Origin: Micropterix aruncella
Lineage: Eukaryota > Arthropoda > Insecta > Lepidoptera > Micropterigidae
Direction: 5' to 3'
Length of the DNA stretch: 64,000 nt
Assembly: GCA_944548615.1 (NCBI GenBank)
Contig: OX155955.1
Location: 6,117,381-6,181,380 of the forward strand
The translations under genes were made by a program, and so were the position numbers. Positions 50,991 to 62,160 of this stretch are shown in pieces. Under the pieces are notes generated by a model, which saw only the letters and a list, made by a program, of their open reading frames with translations, was not told where the DNA came from and searched no databases. Position 1 is the stretch's first letter; every line of letters starts with the position of its first letter.

Positions 50991-51390
50991 TAATGGTTCT
51001 CGTGAAGTTGGGCCACTAAGACCCTTTCGTTTTCTTGGGTCGGCCTAACTCAAGGTTCAACTTCTATCTGGTAACCTCCTCGAAGATAGTCGAACCTGGA
51101 AAGGACTCTGTTTTTTCCTGTTACGGCATGGATCGGTTTCCTCTGGGGGGTGTCCTTCGGGCGCTGTTGTCAGAGTGCACAATGGATTGGCGGTCTGGTG
51201 CGCAGACCGTCCATGCAATGCAGGAGCGTCAGAAGGTTGATTCCTAGGGAAAACTAGCCCTAAGGTCAGAGTCCCGCCCGGGCGCGCACTTCATGCGTGG
51301 AGGCCGCCGGATGGGTGTTGACCCTTGAGTGTGACCAACCCTGAACAGAATGGGTCTTCGTGGCCAACTCAGCAAGGGCCCATAGCTCCC
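50991..51390. repeat. GC-rich 0.6-kb dispersed family, copy G (head-to-head left ends)
   Basis: 50991-51171 is the left part of a diverged family member on plus (TAATGGTTCTCGTGAAGTTG, GGGTCGGCCTAACTCAAGGT). From 51172 the left part of a second, less diverged member appears on minus (GGCGGTCTGGTGCGCAGACC, CGCGCACTTCATGCGTGGAG, GACCAACCCTGAACAGAATG, GGGCCC). It adjoins the 5S satellite with no spacer. Confidence 0.75.
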
Positions 51391-51657
51391 GTCTTATTTA
51401 TGAAATATTTATTTAATAAATAAAGTCAATGAGTAGTTGGCCAAATTCCTATTAATATGCGACGCAACGCAATGAAAATTTGAATTTCGAACGCGCGTCA
51501 TCTCATTCAATTTAAAAATCAAATTGCAAACGCCTGTTGGTAGCCGAGAGCATTCGAATTCATTTTTCGAACAAGCCACGCATCGCAAGCGTCGGCGTTT
51601 TTAAGGGTTTTGCTATTTAATTAAAGTATGGCGGACTTTAAATATAATTTATGACGC
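51391..51657. other. unannotated stretch
   Basis: Contains AATAAATAAAG at 51415-51424 and GCGTCATCTCATTCAATTT sequence. No gene. Confidence 0.35.
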
Positions 51658-52014
51658 TTGCTTATGAGATATTCCAACCAAAATTTTAGAATGTGATATC
51701 GGTTCAACAAGGCACCTGTGTACCGCAACCGAAGTCTCTAAGTCCAATTTTCGAGATTGAAATAAGACTAGTGCGCCCTCTGGTGGATCGATTTCAACAA
51801 CAATCTTTTTAACTCCTGCCATGACTAAATGATGCCTGCATGCCAAATTTCAGTTCAATCAGATGAAGCGTTTCGGCGCACTATGGAGGAGGAATACACA
51901 GACACACACGCACGCACGCACGTATGCACGTACGCTTGCGCACACATATACACACACATTTAGGCGCGTTCACAATACTTTACCTCCCCATCGATTGCTG
52001 GGCCGGTAAAGTAA
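51658..52014 (-). repeat. MINE-like repeat, copy 5 (most complete)
   Basis: On plus: TATGAGATATTCCAACCAAA, AGTGCGCCCTCTGGTGGATC, TCCTGCCATGACTAAATGAT, CAAATTTCAGTTCAATCAGA, GGAGGAATACACAGACACAC, a (CGCA/CACG)n microsatellite at 51903-51955, GCGCGTTCACAATACTTTAC, then GGGCCGGTAAAGTAAA. It has both ends seen in the other copies, about 357 bp in all. Confidence 0.78.
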
Positions 52015-53081
52015 ACATAAAAATGTTACTTTGATGAAAAATGTACTGTGTTTTACTCAGTTTGAGGCGATATACTGGCTGTAATGTTATTAAAATACTG
52101 TGATATGTTTGTTCCTTCGTTGATAAATGAATTGCTTGCAATATTGACTGCTCATTCTTGTAGTTTGGTGAGACTTTGAATTCAACGTCTTGCGTCTCGC
52201 CTGATTCCAGCCAGAACAATAGTAGCGCTTCTCTGCAGACGGAGATGTATATGATCGATAAAGTTTGAGGGCACGTCTCGTGAATCGTGTCATATCTTTA
52301 CATCGAACGGCATACGTCTGTGTTTCCGCTCGTCATCCCACCCTCTCGACGTAGAAGACGTGGGGAGAACAACAGGGGAGGGGGGGGGGGGGTGTTACTA
52401 TGACAGCCCTGGCCTACGCCAACCGATAAAAGGAAACTACTCGAAGGGTGCGTTATTTTTAGGACTTTCTTTGCCTTTTGTTAGGGAAGTAATGCGTCGG
52501 AAATAAATTAGTAGTGTTTCGACAGGAAGTGGATTCGTTCATTTTCATAAGCGGGATCGAAACGCCACAAGGAACAGCGTGATGATAAAATGATATTTAA
52601 GAGGTAGTTGAAGGATTGTACCTCTCATTACGTATCATATGCTCTCCAAATCTTTTGAAATATAGGGTTTTCCAATAACGGCGGGTGGATTTTGACAGTC
52701 TGTGGCGGCCATGTTATTTTGGCGGCGTCTGTCGAATCTGTTTATTATTCAGTCACTGTTTATTATGCCAAATCCCCATGTCAAGGTTCACGATTGAGCA
52801 GCACGTTAAAACTTGATTATCGAAATGAGTGTTCGTTAGTGCATGGTTATCTCTCGCGAAGGTGACCACCAAGATTATGCGATTTCACCTCGCATTGATC
52901 CGAATTTCTGAGTGTGGCATCGCAGGGCTGACGCCCTGCGGCAGGTATCTCGTGGCGATCGCGCGCCGATCGTAACGCTTTATATAGCATCGCCCCGGCC
53001 GCCACTGCCGCCGACCGCGGTCGGTTGCTCTCGGTGCTCAAGTAATAAAACGGTTTTTTATTCAATATTTGTCCATTGGAG
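52015..53081. other. unannotated stretch, possible transposase 5' fragment
   Basis: 52378-52393 is a G run. At 52780-52806 the plus strand encodes RFTIEQHVKT-like residues, which resembles the start of some mariner/IS630 transposases, with CGGCGGGTGGATTTTGACAG sequence upstream; the downstream frames are broken. 52910-53030 is GC-rich. I do not call a gene. Confidence 0.35.
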
Positions 53082-53681
53082 CTAATGGGTCCATTTTGTT
53101 CAGGGTTGGTCACATTCACGGGTCAACACCCACCGGCGGCCTCCACGCATGAAGTGCGAGCCCGGGCAGGACTCAACCTTAGGAGTCAACCTTCTGGCGC
53201 TCCTGGACGGTCTGCGCACCGTGCGGCGTAAGCCAATCGATTAAGCACTCTGACTAACAGTCGGGGGAGTCTGGAATCAGTACTGTTTCATATAGAGCGG
53301 GGGTGGTTGCGGACCTTACGGCGACTGCTCTTGAAACGACCATCGGCTACCCGATCCTGGGTGAAGAGCCGGGCAAAGGACGCCGTGGTCCGCGATAGAA
53401 AATTCGGTTTACACCGTTTCACCGCTTCGTAAGGGAGAGGACCGCGCAAGCGACCTCGAACTCGTTACCAGTCGAGAGACCGGAGTAATCTGGTCCTAAT
53501 TGGAAGTAAGGGCGTGAGTGTAAGCCCGCTGGGTAACATACCTGGTTATCTCGCGTATAAGGCGTTGGCCTCTTACGGGCATGTGGCGGAGCTTGACGGT
53601 GGACTGTTTGTCCAAGTCTTCTTCGATCACTTCACAATCGTTAAAATTTCCTGAGGTGACGGGTTCGCCCGTTGTAGTTGA
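53082..53681 (+). repeat. GC-rich 0.6-kb dispersed family, copy H
   Basis: Close to copy C along its length: GGTCCATTTTGTTCAGGGTT, CTCCACGCATGAAGTGCGAG, GACGGTCTGCGCACCGTGCG, CGGGGGAGTCTGGAATCAGT, AAGGGAGAGGACCGCGCAAG, AGTCGAGAGACCGGAGTAAT and GTGACGGGTTCGCCCGTTGT. It lacks a short segment around TTTCCCCTGGGAATC that C has. Confidence 0.85.
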
Positions 53682-54398
53682 TTACTCTATTTTTTCATTA
53701 ATATTTGTTTATCTTACATAATTTGTTTTATTTATTTGGCATTTGGAGCTTAGGTACCGGTTATTTGTCAGTATCCTATGTACCCGGGATGACATGACGA
53801 TTCTAACATACATACATACATAAGCACTAAAAACAATACACTCTTTTTTTTTGTAAGTCTTATAGAAGAGACAATTACTTATCGTTGTCAATTACGAAGT
53901 AAGGACCTAATAAAATAATTTAAACAGACGCAATAATGCAATTCTTTTTTTGAATTTGAATTCTCGCTATTTTTCTATTATTCTTTGCCAACGCACATGC
54001 AGCCTCCCCTGCACTGCGCCCCTGCGTTGTGTTTCTTGTCAGTCTCCTACAATTCCTTATTACGGGCGTTGAATGAAATGGTTCACTTCCGTCCGCTTGT
54101 GTTTGTGTTTGTTTTTACGTTTAACCAAATTAGCGGATATCGCTTGTGACACATTCTGAACGGTGGGCGGAGCAAACCTAACCTCTCTCTCTCTCTCTCT
54201 CTCCATCCCTTTCTCTCCCTCTCTCGGTGCAAGATAATAACAACATGCTATCTTCCGGTGTCGCCAATCCCAGAATTTTATACAGTATTTCACTGTCTCA
54301 TACTTAAATATTACAATAATAGACAATGAAAGATTTTGAAGTCCAAACATAAAATGTGTTTTTAGAGCATACATTTGGTTGGACATTATACAGTCTGT
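53682..54398. other. unannotated stretch with (CT)n microsatellite
   Basis: 53807-53822 is (CATA)n and 54183-54205 is (TC)n followed by more pyrimidine-rich sequence to 54227. No gene. Confidence 0.5.
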
Positions 54399-55872
54399 TC
54401 GAGGGGGTCGGGGTTTTTTTAAGGCGTGATTCTGTACATCAAACTGAACAAGAAATATTTTTTGTTTGTTTCTATTCTTTATCGTGAAGTTTCACACGAT
54501 GGGCGGGTTTATTATCATACGACAATATCTTATAACCAACCCTACTATGAAGTGTTTATACTCGTATGTGTGCGTGTAATATATGTAAAAAAATGTATGA
54601 GTAGATATTGCATTCGCACTACAGAATTGAAATGCGGTTCCGCTAATTTTATCCCAACAGAAAATTGTGATCTAGCCGGGAATCGTACCCGGAACCTTAC
54701 GATGTTAAGATCAGGCGACTAACCATTATGCCAACGGGCCGTGGTAATATAATGGTCAATTGTAATTATTACATTATAAACTTTTTTGTTTTCTTTTTTT
54801 TTCACCTTTTTAGATTATTGTTTAAAGGAAATTTTTCTACATCAGCGTTTTCCAATCGGTGGGTATTACCCGGCACTGGGCCACGAAAATAAAATACCAG
54901 GTCGCAGTATTGTCTCCTTGTTGTTTAAAACCAATCATACTCGTAAATGATGAAATGGCGTGGCACGTCGTTCATTGCCGAACGATAATTCAGCTCTTAT
55001 CAAGAAACATTCGCTAGGACTGGAAGCTAATCTGAAAGAATATTTTCCTCCAATCATCAGAGATCAAACGTGGATAAGGAACCCATTTTCAGTCAATATA
55101 GAATCCGAGACAGATTTATCGAATTCAAATGTCGACTAATTAATTTAACTGTCATGTCACGCAGCACTCAAAAACATATTCGAGAGAATATCATTGATAG
55201 ATGATTTGATATCTTGTCGTCAAGAGTACCCAGCTTTAACAGAACAAACGATAACATTTATAACGCCTTTTGACACGACATATACGCGTGAAGCAGGTTT
55301 CAACACTCGTGTTTCTGAAAAATAAACGTAGAAACCGATTGGAAACTGAACCAGACTTAAGAAAAAGTTAATGTCTTTTCCGGCAAACTTGGAGTTTCTT
55401 GTAGCGTAAACAGTTTTATTAACGCTTCAAATTATGTTATAGACTTCTTTGTGGACATTCATATGTGTTTTAATTTGCGTATTTACATAGAATAATAATA
55501 AGTCACGAAAGTCAAGCATAAAAATTATCGGGCTAGGGCACAAATAGTCTGGGAAACGCTGTTCTACACGAAAAATTTATTTGAAAACCATCTACAATTT
55601 TCTTTGACTTAGCGGTGGTTACCAAGAAAAAGGCACTTTCAGTTAAACTTAAGGATGTTCAAATATTCTTCTTTCAGTAGCAAAGGCCTAAAGCAATGTT
55701 GATCGATTTATACATTTATCCTTGTAGATGGATTTCAAGTCAGTTTTTCGTGTAGAATAATCTCCTTCAATTAAAAATCACCCCAAGGAAAAAAACGAAA
55801 GGAAAATGTCACTTTCCTTGTTCAGTTCAATGTACAGAAACATCCCTTGAAATAAAACCCCGACCATCCCGC
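54399..55872. mobile_element. 1.47-kb non-autonomous TIR element containing a SINE
   Basis: Left end TCGAGGGGGTCGGGGTTTTT, then GATTCTGTACATCAAACTGA; right end GTTCAGTTCAATGTACAGAA then AAAACCCCGACCATCCCGC. The inverted arms match for about 50 bp. The interior has no transposase frame that I recognise. It contains AGTCAGTTTTTCGTGTAGAA near 55739, shared with the element at 19609. A nearly full SINE sits in the left part (54463-54740). Confidence 0.78.
54463..54740 (-). mobile_element. tRNA-derived SINE, nested in the TIR element
   Basis: Minus-strand copy of the 42069 SINE: GGCCCGTTGGCATAATGGTT with box A, GGTTCCGGGTACGATTCCCG region with box B (one change in the spacing), CAACAGAAAATT in place of the AAATTAACGG block, and the 3' AAACCCGCCCATCGTGTGAA region. 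It is younger than the TIR element around it. Confidence 0.82.
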
Positions 55873-56510
55873 ATACACTGTGTGTATATTGCAGACATTA
55901 TCACATACTAAAGATATCAAATCCACTTCATGTTTCTTTGAATTTCAATTTTTAGTCGTATTTTAAATATTAAAATATTTTCTTGAGTCACCAATTAAAA
56001 AATATATTTTAACTTATCATTCCATGTCAAATTATAGGAGGTATTACTAACGGGAATTTATTAATTTGCTTTGCTTTTACTATCTATTACTAACATAATT
56101 CTAGGCTGTGCATATATACATTGCTTTTTGTAAATAATAGACAAAATATAGCTTTTGATTAGATTTACAAGATAAAATATACAAATTTAGGCATTTAATC
56201 AATTTTAGATAGTGAAAACACGGAAAAGTTTTGAGAGTGAAGATTTATAGTTAAACAAATTCAAATAAATTTGAGAATGTCGGCTAAAACAGGAGCAAAA
56301 AAGTTAACCTGAAAAATAGAAGTCGAGTAGCATTGGAAAGAGCGGCTCAGCAGGTATTCAGGGGTATAGTTGTATTATTAGTAACGGAGTCGGAGAATGA
56401 AAGAATCAGGAGGAGGAGGAGGACATGCCGTATGCATACGCGGCACAAGCACATCAGCTGTGAACGTGGTGCCCGTAGCGCTGCGCTCAGTCACACCCGT
56501 TTTCTTTTAT
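55873..56510. other. unannotated stretch
   Basis: AT-rich, then 56400-56510 of normal composition with GGAGGAGGAGGAGGAC. CAGTCACACCCGTTTT at 56488-56503 recurs at 56994-57009 on the other side of the hAT MITE. Confidence 0.4.
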
Positions 56511-56518
56511 GAATTGAA
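56511..56518 (+). repeat. 8-bp target-site duplication, left
   Basis: GAATTGAA, identical to 56926-56933. Confidence 0.9.
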
Positions 56519-56925
56519 CAGTATTGGGGCAAGCGATTGAATAGGTATTTCAATCGACTAATTAATCACGATTGATTTATTGGCGATTGATTTAGTCGCG
56601 ACTAACGTTAATCAAAATTGAAGTAATCGCGACTAACTCAATTAATCGTTAATCGTCAATCGCGACTAACTTGCTCTTCAGATGACATCCGACCGACCGG
56701 TCCGACCGATCCGACCGACCGGCCCGACCGGTCCGACCGGTCCGACCTACCGACGACCGACGAAAATCGCAAAACTGAAGTTGATGTCGAGAATATCAAT
56801 CTAACGATTGAAACTAATCAATGGTTATAGCCGATTGACGATTAACCGAATCAATCGTTAGTCGCGATTAACGTATTCAATCGTCAATCGTCAATCGACA
56901 GTCGACTAAATTTTGCCCAATACTG
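56519..56925. mobile_element. hAT-type MITE with perfect 8-bp target duplication
   Basis: 407 bp with ends CAGTATTGGGGCAA and TTTTGCCCAATACTG, which fit the hAT terminal consensus CAGKGNTGGGCAAA. GAATTGAA is duplicated on both sides. The interior is a set of TCAATCGTYAATCGNGACTA-type repeats on each side of a CCGACCGACCGGTCCGACC core and is strongly self-complementary. An internal part recurs at 24006-24222. No transposase. Confidence 0.93.
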
Positions 56926-56933
56926 GAATTGAA
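56926..56933 (+). repeat. 8-bp target-site duplication, right
   Basis: GAATTGAA, see 56511-56518. Confidence 0.9.
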
Positions 56934-57854
56934 TTATTCGACATTAGGATTTGGAACGTATTTACGTCAATCCCTCGACTGTGCATTCCGACACAGTCAC
57001 ACCCGTTTTTTATTACGACAAGGACGAATACCTCGTCACCAGCTTCTCTCACTGATTGGATGATCTTGTTTACTCCTCCACGGCTAATCAAAAATGCAAT
57101 AATAAGTCGTTCACAATAGAGGAATAAACGGGAAGCGGTTCGGCAACACCGCCCCTTATCCCGTATCCCGGCCCGCCGCAGTCGCGTCGCGCTATTCCCG
57201 CAGAGCGGTCGCTGCACGCGCCACATCGCTCGCAACCCGGAATCTGAAAACGCCCGCCGCGCCGCGAACGTAATTGAATTACAGTATTCTGATTGTGATC
57301 GCGCCGCCGCCCGTGATTCGGTTTGTGATCGTGGGTGATTTAAATCTTCCGTGCCCGCATACAAACAGGAACAGCTGCCGGTGACCCATTTGACATGATT
57401 GGGTCTGATCGTGCCCCTCTTTATAGGTTTGCTGCGTGGGCACATAATGGCCCGGAGATAATGATAACACCGGCCATGCCCTGATGAGGCGCAGAATAGC
57501 CGTTCATTTTGGAACGGAATCGCTAGGGCGTGCCTCGGATATCCCGGAATTATCGCCGTTATCCACAACTAAATTAAGGACTAAATTGAAAAAGCGGGTC
57601 GTGCCTGTAAAAGAGGATTTTCCAACGGAAAACGCTCTTATACTCGAGTAAGTAACCTCATTAAATTACCATTAAATCTCAAATAAAACCTTAATATTAT
57701 TTTTTTATATTTTGAGCTGTAAGTAGATCGTACACAATCGATGGGTACTACTTTATGTGCTATACAATTTACCTAAAAGGTGTACAATATTTCTATAATT
57801 AAATATATTTTCACTTACATTACATAAATATTATACATATAGGTACATTAATAT
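56934..57854. other. unannotated stretch with GC-rich patch
   Basis: 57120-57330 is the most CpG-rich segment of the window (CCCGCCGCGCCGCGAACGTA and neighbours). The longest minus frame (57568-56906, 220 codons) crosses it, but it also crosses into the hAT MITE and has no motif, so I treat it as chance. The patch could be a promoter or first-exon remnant of a host gene; I cannot show this. Confidence 0.4.
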
Positions 57855-57907
57855 ATGAAATCGAAGACTATTGCGGTTGTTTCATATTATAAATAGGATA
57901 AACAAGT
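57855..57907 (+). repeat. dispersed short repeat (ATGAAATCGAAG type), second copy
   Basis: ATATGAAATCGAAGACTATT, GCGGTTGTTTCATATTATAA; compare 2878-2930. Confidence 0.6.
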
Positions 57908-58859
57908 AAATATATTAAAAAATTAAAAACATGACTTCCTTTAAAGAAAGTGAACTATTGTATTTATAATTATTTTTATTACGGTTTTTGTATTAAATAT
58001 TTTTGGTTTATGTATTTATCCATATGTATATTTCCGGAATGTACTCAATTAGACCTTTCATTTGACACTAAACACGATATATTTATGGCAGTTTATTGAC
58101 ATTTAGACATCTATTTACTTGATATTTGGACACTGGACACTTGATACACGTACCCTATGACCCTCGGGATGACAACGTTTTTAACGATACCACACACTTC
58201 TAAATCGCTTCAATCGTTGAGAATTTATGGTGGAATAAATAAACGGAAAACATACGAGTACGTATATGAACTCTGAATACATTACACGACTTTTTGTTGG
58301 GCAGTCGTGTCAAAAATATAACGTGGCAATCACAGTTAATAAATTAAATTTACAATGTCATCACAAAGTTGGTTGAAAAGGATAAACTATAGAAAGTCGA
58401 AAGTAATAATCTATAGGTTGAATAGCGATGTACGCTAAATAAAAGAATTAAATCGAAAGTGAAAGAAATACAAAATTATAAAGATAAAGGTATAAACATA
58501 TTAATAAGAAAACTAAATATAATCACAATTAATGTCTAAGATATGATTTTATGTAGGTATACTTTATCCATGTTTCAATTTTTAAATCAAGTAAGTTGAT
58601 GAACCCTCTAAATAAGTTAAAAATCTTACGGATTTCAATATTTTTCAGTAAAATTTAACACAAAAAAACGGATATTATGAAATTTTGCTAAATTTTGATG
58701 AAAAACTCGTACACTCTGAATGGGTCTCAATTCATTTACAACTTCCTTTAACTATTTGTCATTGTGATTAAATGGGTTACTTTTGGCAACAAAATGTTTT
58801 AAATGGGCGAGAATATGATTACAGCGATAGCATTTTAAACTTTTTCACTTATTTTAACT
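57908..58859. other. unannotated AT-rich stretch
   Basis: AT-rich; nothing recognised. Confidence 0.45.
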
Positions 58860-59098
58860 CGGTAATTCTTATAATATTTAGGAGTTTAACAAAATGGGCA
58901 ACAAGTTTGAAGAGAGTTAAAACAACGAGTTTAACACATGTTATTTTTTAACCCCGAATTCTAATAGTATTTGGGAGTTTAACAAAATGGGTCTTTATCT
59001 TTACCCCGAATTCTTATGGTATTTGGGAGTTAGCAAAATGGGTCTTTATTTTTACCCCGATTTTTTATAGTATTTGGGAGTTTAACAAAATGGGGCTT
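58860..59098 (+). repeat. minisatellite, about four units
   Basis: Units read TACCCCGAATTCTTATAGTA, TTTGGGAGTTTAACAAAATG, GGTCTTTAT, with a period near 57-60 bp. The first unit is diverged. Confidence 0.8.
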
Positions 59099-59554
59099 AA
59101 TCAAAATTTGCTTCAGACCTTTATCTAACTATCCGTATAATTTAAAATTATACGCGCATGTTTATTATTGCACAAGTAGGCAGTCAGTCAAAATAGCGAC
59201 AGCCGGTGACTGGCTGATGCACTGACCTCTGATTAGAGAAGATTATCTGCGGCGGTGAACGACCGAACCCTTGAGTGATCATGCGCTTGTTCGCACTGCC
59301 ATGACTCGTGTCTCTCAATATCTTTTATCTAATATTTAACGAAGATATAACATATCTCTACGATCGGGCCATAACACTTCAGGACTCGCACCGTATTTTC
59401 GAACGTAGTTAGTCGCACCTGAGAGCATATTTTGACTCATGATTAAAGATAGTATAGATGATTTAATGTTTAGTTTAGTTTTTTATTTTCATAAATTTCA
59501 ATACTATGTCGCTTGGTATATTTAAGATATAGAGTAATAGTACCCTTCAACAGA
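59099..59554. other. unannotated stretch
   Basis: Normal composition at 59170-59290. No gene recognised. Confidence 0.4.
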
Positions 59555-59845
59555 CAGGGTGTGCCTTGAAAGTCTATTTTTATTGATTTATTAACAATAC
59601 CGGTACATATTGTTAATATTCTTCAAAGTACTTTCCACGAGCATCTACACATTTTGCTCACCGACTCCCATGACCAATACGCCCTCTCTAAGGCCTTGTC
59701 GGGAACCTCCTTGATAGCTGTCACGGCCGCGCGATGTTTTTCGTACGCGGATAACACTTTTTGTCGAGTTTTGTGCAAAATATGATCGCCCAGCGTTGTT
59801 CGAAAGTATCCGCCTTCGCGCGCCGTGACGTGGTCTGAAACAAGG
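59555..59845 (-). pseudogene. DDE transposase C-terminal relic with adjacent TIR-like end
   Basis: On minus, 59845-59660 encodes DHVTAREGGYFRTTLGDHIL, HKTRQKVLSAYEKHRAAVTA and KEVPDKALERAYWSWESV. After a frameshift, 59660-59613 encodes KCVDARGKYFEEY and a stop. A C-terminus of this form (basic helix, then C+..+G.+FE) is typical of IS630/Tc1/mariner-type transposases, but I cannot name the family. Beyond the stop, CAGGGTGTGCCTTGAAAG at about 59556-59573 is a likely terminal repeat end. It is a fragment without the catalytic core. Confidence 0.5.
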
Positions 59846-59849
59846 GTCC

Positions 59850-60070
59850 ACTACACTGTTTTCCGTTAGGATCCAATTAACGGAATTGCATTTTCAACTC
59901 GGTCGATGAAATGCAATAACAAGACACACACTTACACACATGTTACATGCACACATAATATGTACATATAAACATTTCATAGTAGTGTTGGTTGTAAGAG
60001 ATTGTCATATGACAATAAACCCGCCCATTGTGACATTTCACAATAAAGAGTAGAAAACAAACAAACAAAA
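59850..60070 (+). mobile_element. tRNA-derived SINE, 5'-truncated copy
   Basis: Starts at the TTTTCCGTTAGGATCCAATT block, so it lacks the tRNA head with the polymerase III promoter. It retains AACAAGACACACACTTACAC, GTTGGTTGTAAGAGATTGTC and AAACCCGCCCATTGTGACAT, ending AAACAAACAAAAAAC-like. Confidence 0.85.
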
Positions 60071-60204
60071 AACAAACTAAATCAGCTATTTTGATTTTTC
60101 TGATTCTTGCAGCAGACTGACCATTGGTGCTCTATGAAGATAAGGTTCCCCCTTTATCTCACCCAACCGGTTCGAACACGCTGCGACCAGTAGGGTGCAG
60201 CAAA

Positions 60205-60238
60205 AAAATATATTTTATTCTATTCTATTCTATTCTAC
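60205..60238 (+). repeat. (ATTCT)n tail
   Basis: Five ATTCT units after AAAAATATATTTT. Possibly the tail of a short retroposon at 60120-60238 that contains a GGTTCGAACACGC box-B-like motif. Confidence 0.55.
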
Positions 60239-60584
60239 TTTTCGGACACACCTTTTATGACACCTACAGATATTTACATGAAAATATTACATTAACTCTT
60301 GACGATAGGTTATCAAAATAGTTATAAAAGTAAAATTAAAATATGTAGGCGCCTATAAAATTGGCACGTAATTTATTTTCTGTTATTTTCTAGACTTCAT
60401 TTACTGAGTAAATTGAGTGCCTGATCAGATATTTTCATAATAAGGTTTTAAATATTACGAATTATTTTGTATCCCTAAAATTAAGATCGAGTTTGTTGAA
60501 TATAGTCTTCCTTATCTCATAAACCGACTGGTCGGATTTTGTTAGTACGTGACATCACATACACCGAGCGGTCTGTTAGTGCGT
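60239..60584. other. unannotated stretch
   Basis: AT-rich; nothing recognised. Confidence 0.4.
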
Positions 60585-61183
60585 GGCCCACCGAACACAG
60601 ACCTTTGTCATGTCTTGTCGGGTAAGAATGGATGCTCTGGTTTGTTTTAAACAACTCACGTTTTTATACAAATACCGCCATCTCTATTACATAAAAGGAT
60701 GGGTCAGGATTTCTAAGGACGATTTCATCTGCGAGAGATTTGTTCAGCTCTCGCAGAGGTGGAGGAGCTCGTACCACACACAGACCGCGCGCTTTTGCAG
60801 AATAAATTCCCGCTGACGAACTGCTGAACAAGTTCAAATCTCCGTCTCATACACCAGAAGAGAGGGGACATATGCAAAGTAGCATTGCCGAAGGGTGTCT
60901 GATAAGATCGTTGATACAATTAAGCAAAACATTCACGACTGGGTTTGTTGCGAAGCCTGTCGATGTAAACACCCCAACGTAATCCGGAGTCAACAGTAAA
61001 ACCCAGGAAGGTAATGTTAGCCACTGAGGAAATTAGTAGACTATCACAAATTACCTTCAAAACGAAGTTATCGACATTTCGGAGATAAAATATGCGCATA
61101 ATATGCGTCTTGTCGATGTTGACAAGAAGTACCTTTGCAGAAGACCACCACATAATGAACCACAATGAGAACCACAAATTCAA
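60585..61183 (-). pseudogene. LINE reverse transcriptase fragment
   Basis: On minus, 61183-60920 encodes VNIDKTHIMRIFYL, LKVICDSLLISSVANITFLG and FTVDSGLRW..YIDRL, which match RT block 6 onward (LN..KT..M.F; I..V....FLG...D..L.W..HI..L). Further on, in other frames, residues resembling IHSYPTRHDKG fit the later H.TR motif. Frames are broken and the YADD box lies outside. Confidence 0.7.
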
Positions 61184-61739
61184 AAAAAAAAAATAAATCG
61201 ATTCAAGAACAAAATATATTTGTTTTATTATCAGGTATTGAAAATGGCAATTACCAAAATAATAAAAAAAAATAACAACGATGCTTCTCCTTTTTTAAAT
61301 TAAGTTATAATTTCAGAATATTATGTTATAATTTCCGAATCATTATTGTTATATGGACTTTCCTTAAGTATATCAAAACTATTGTAATTCTTTATCTAGG
61401 ATATATTGGTATATTCTAACATAAAACATTACATCGAAAATATACCCTATATGTTTAAAGACATTGCTGAGATTAATATTGTCGATGCTGACGGTTACTC
61501 CGCTATCTCAGGATATTATAACGATCGTTGTCGACTTTTTACCCTGAGATAAGTCGTAAAGACGAAGCAGATAGAAAACCCAGAAGATAAGCCCAGCACA
61601 GTCTTTCCTCAACCAGCCAGGACACCAAGTTATGTAAGCAGGAAGCGAGGAAGCTCCCTCGCCACCTGGTTATCATTTTTGGAAGGACTAATGCTTGCCT
61701 TGAGCGAACATACGAGTATACCTAGCGTAAGCATGTACA
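61184..61739. other. unannotated stretch
   Basis: AT-rich to 61500, then normal composition with AGGAAGCGAGGAAGCTCCCT. No gene. Confidence 0.4.
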
Positions 61740-62145
61740 GGCCGCGACGCCCTTTAGCCGCTTTTGTCACCGTAAATTTTAAAAGTATAGGTGACAGTAG
61801 GTCAACATCTACCCCATTTTCTTAAGAAGATACGTTTCCAGACTCCCAGATACAACACTGTTTTTGCAGAGTGCACTGCCTAGGGCTTGCCCGACAAAAT
61901 TCCTTCGTTCAATTCATCTATTCAAGGAAGCTCCCGGACGGGAGCTGAACCATAGGTTAAACCGGTCACGTGAGTCAGACTGCTCCGGCAATTCGTCAGA
62001 TACAACATGCTTTTGCAGATATGCATACGACGAAAGGGAATAAACGCTTATGCATTTAATTCCTTCCATTTAATTCGAGGAGACTTTCGGATAAGAGTTG
62101 AACCTTGAGATGGACCGACCACATGAGATTTCTAAGGAAAAATAT
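61740..62145 (-). repeat. GC-rich 0.6-kb family, highly diverged double fragment
   Basis: Two tandem, decayed left-end segments on minus: TCAAGGAAGCTCCCGGACGG with GAGCTGAACCATAGG (61923-61955), and CGAGGAGACTTTCGGATAAG with AGTTGAACCTTGAGATGG (62075-62115). Compare AGGAGGCTATGGATAGGAGC, TGAACCGTGAGTTGAACC in the copy at 14606-15365. Confidence 0.5.
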
Positions 62146-62160
62146 TACACAGATACTCGC

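Noticed and set aside
56906..57568. 220-codon open frame on minus
   Set aside because: It crosses from a GC-rich patch into the end of the hAT MITE and shows no motif or coding-like composition. Length is explained by low stop density.
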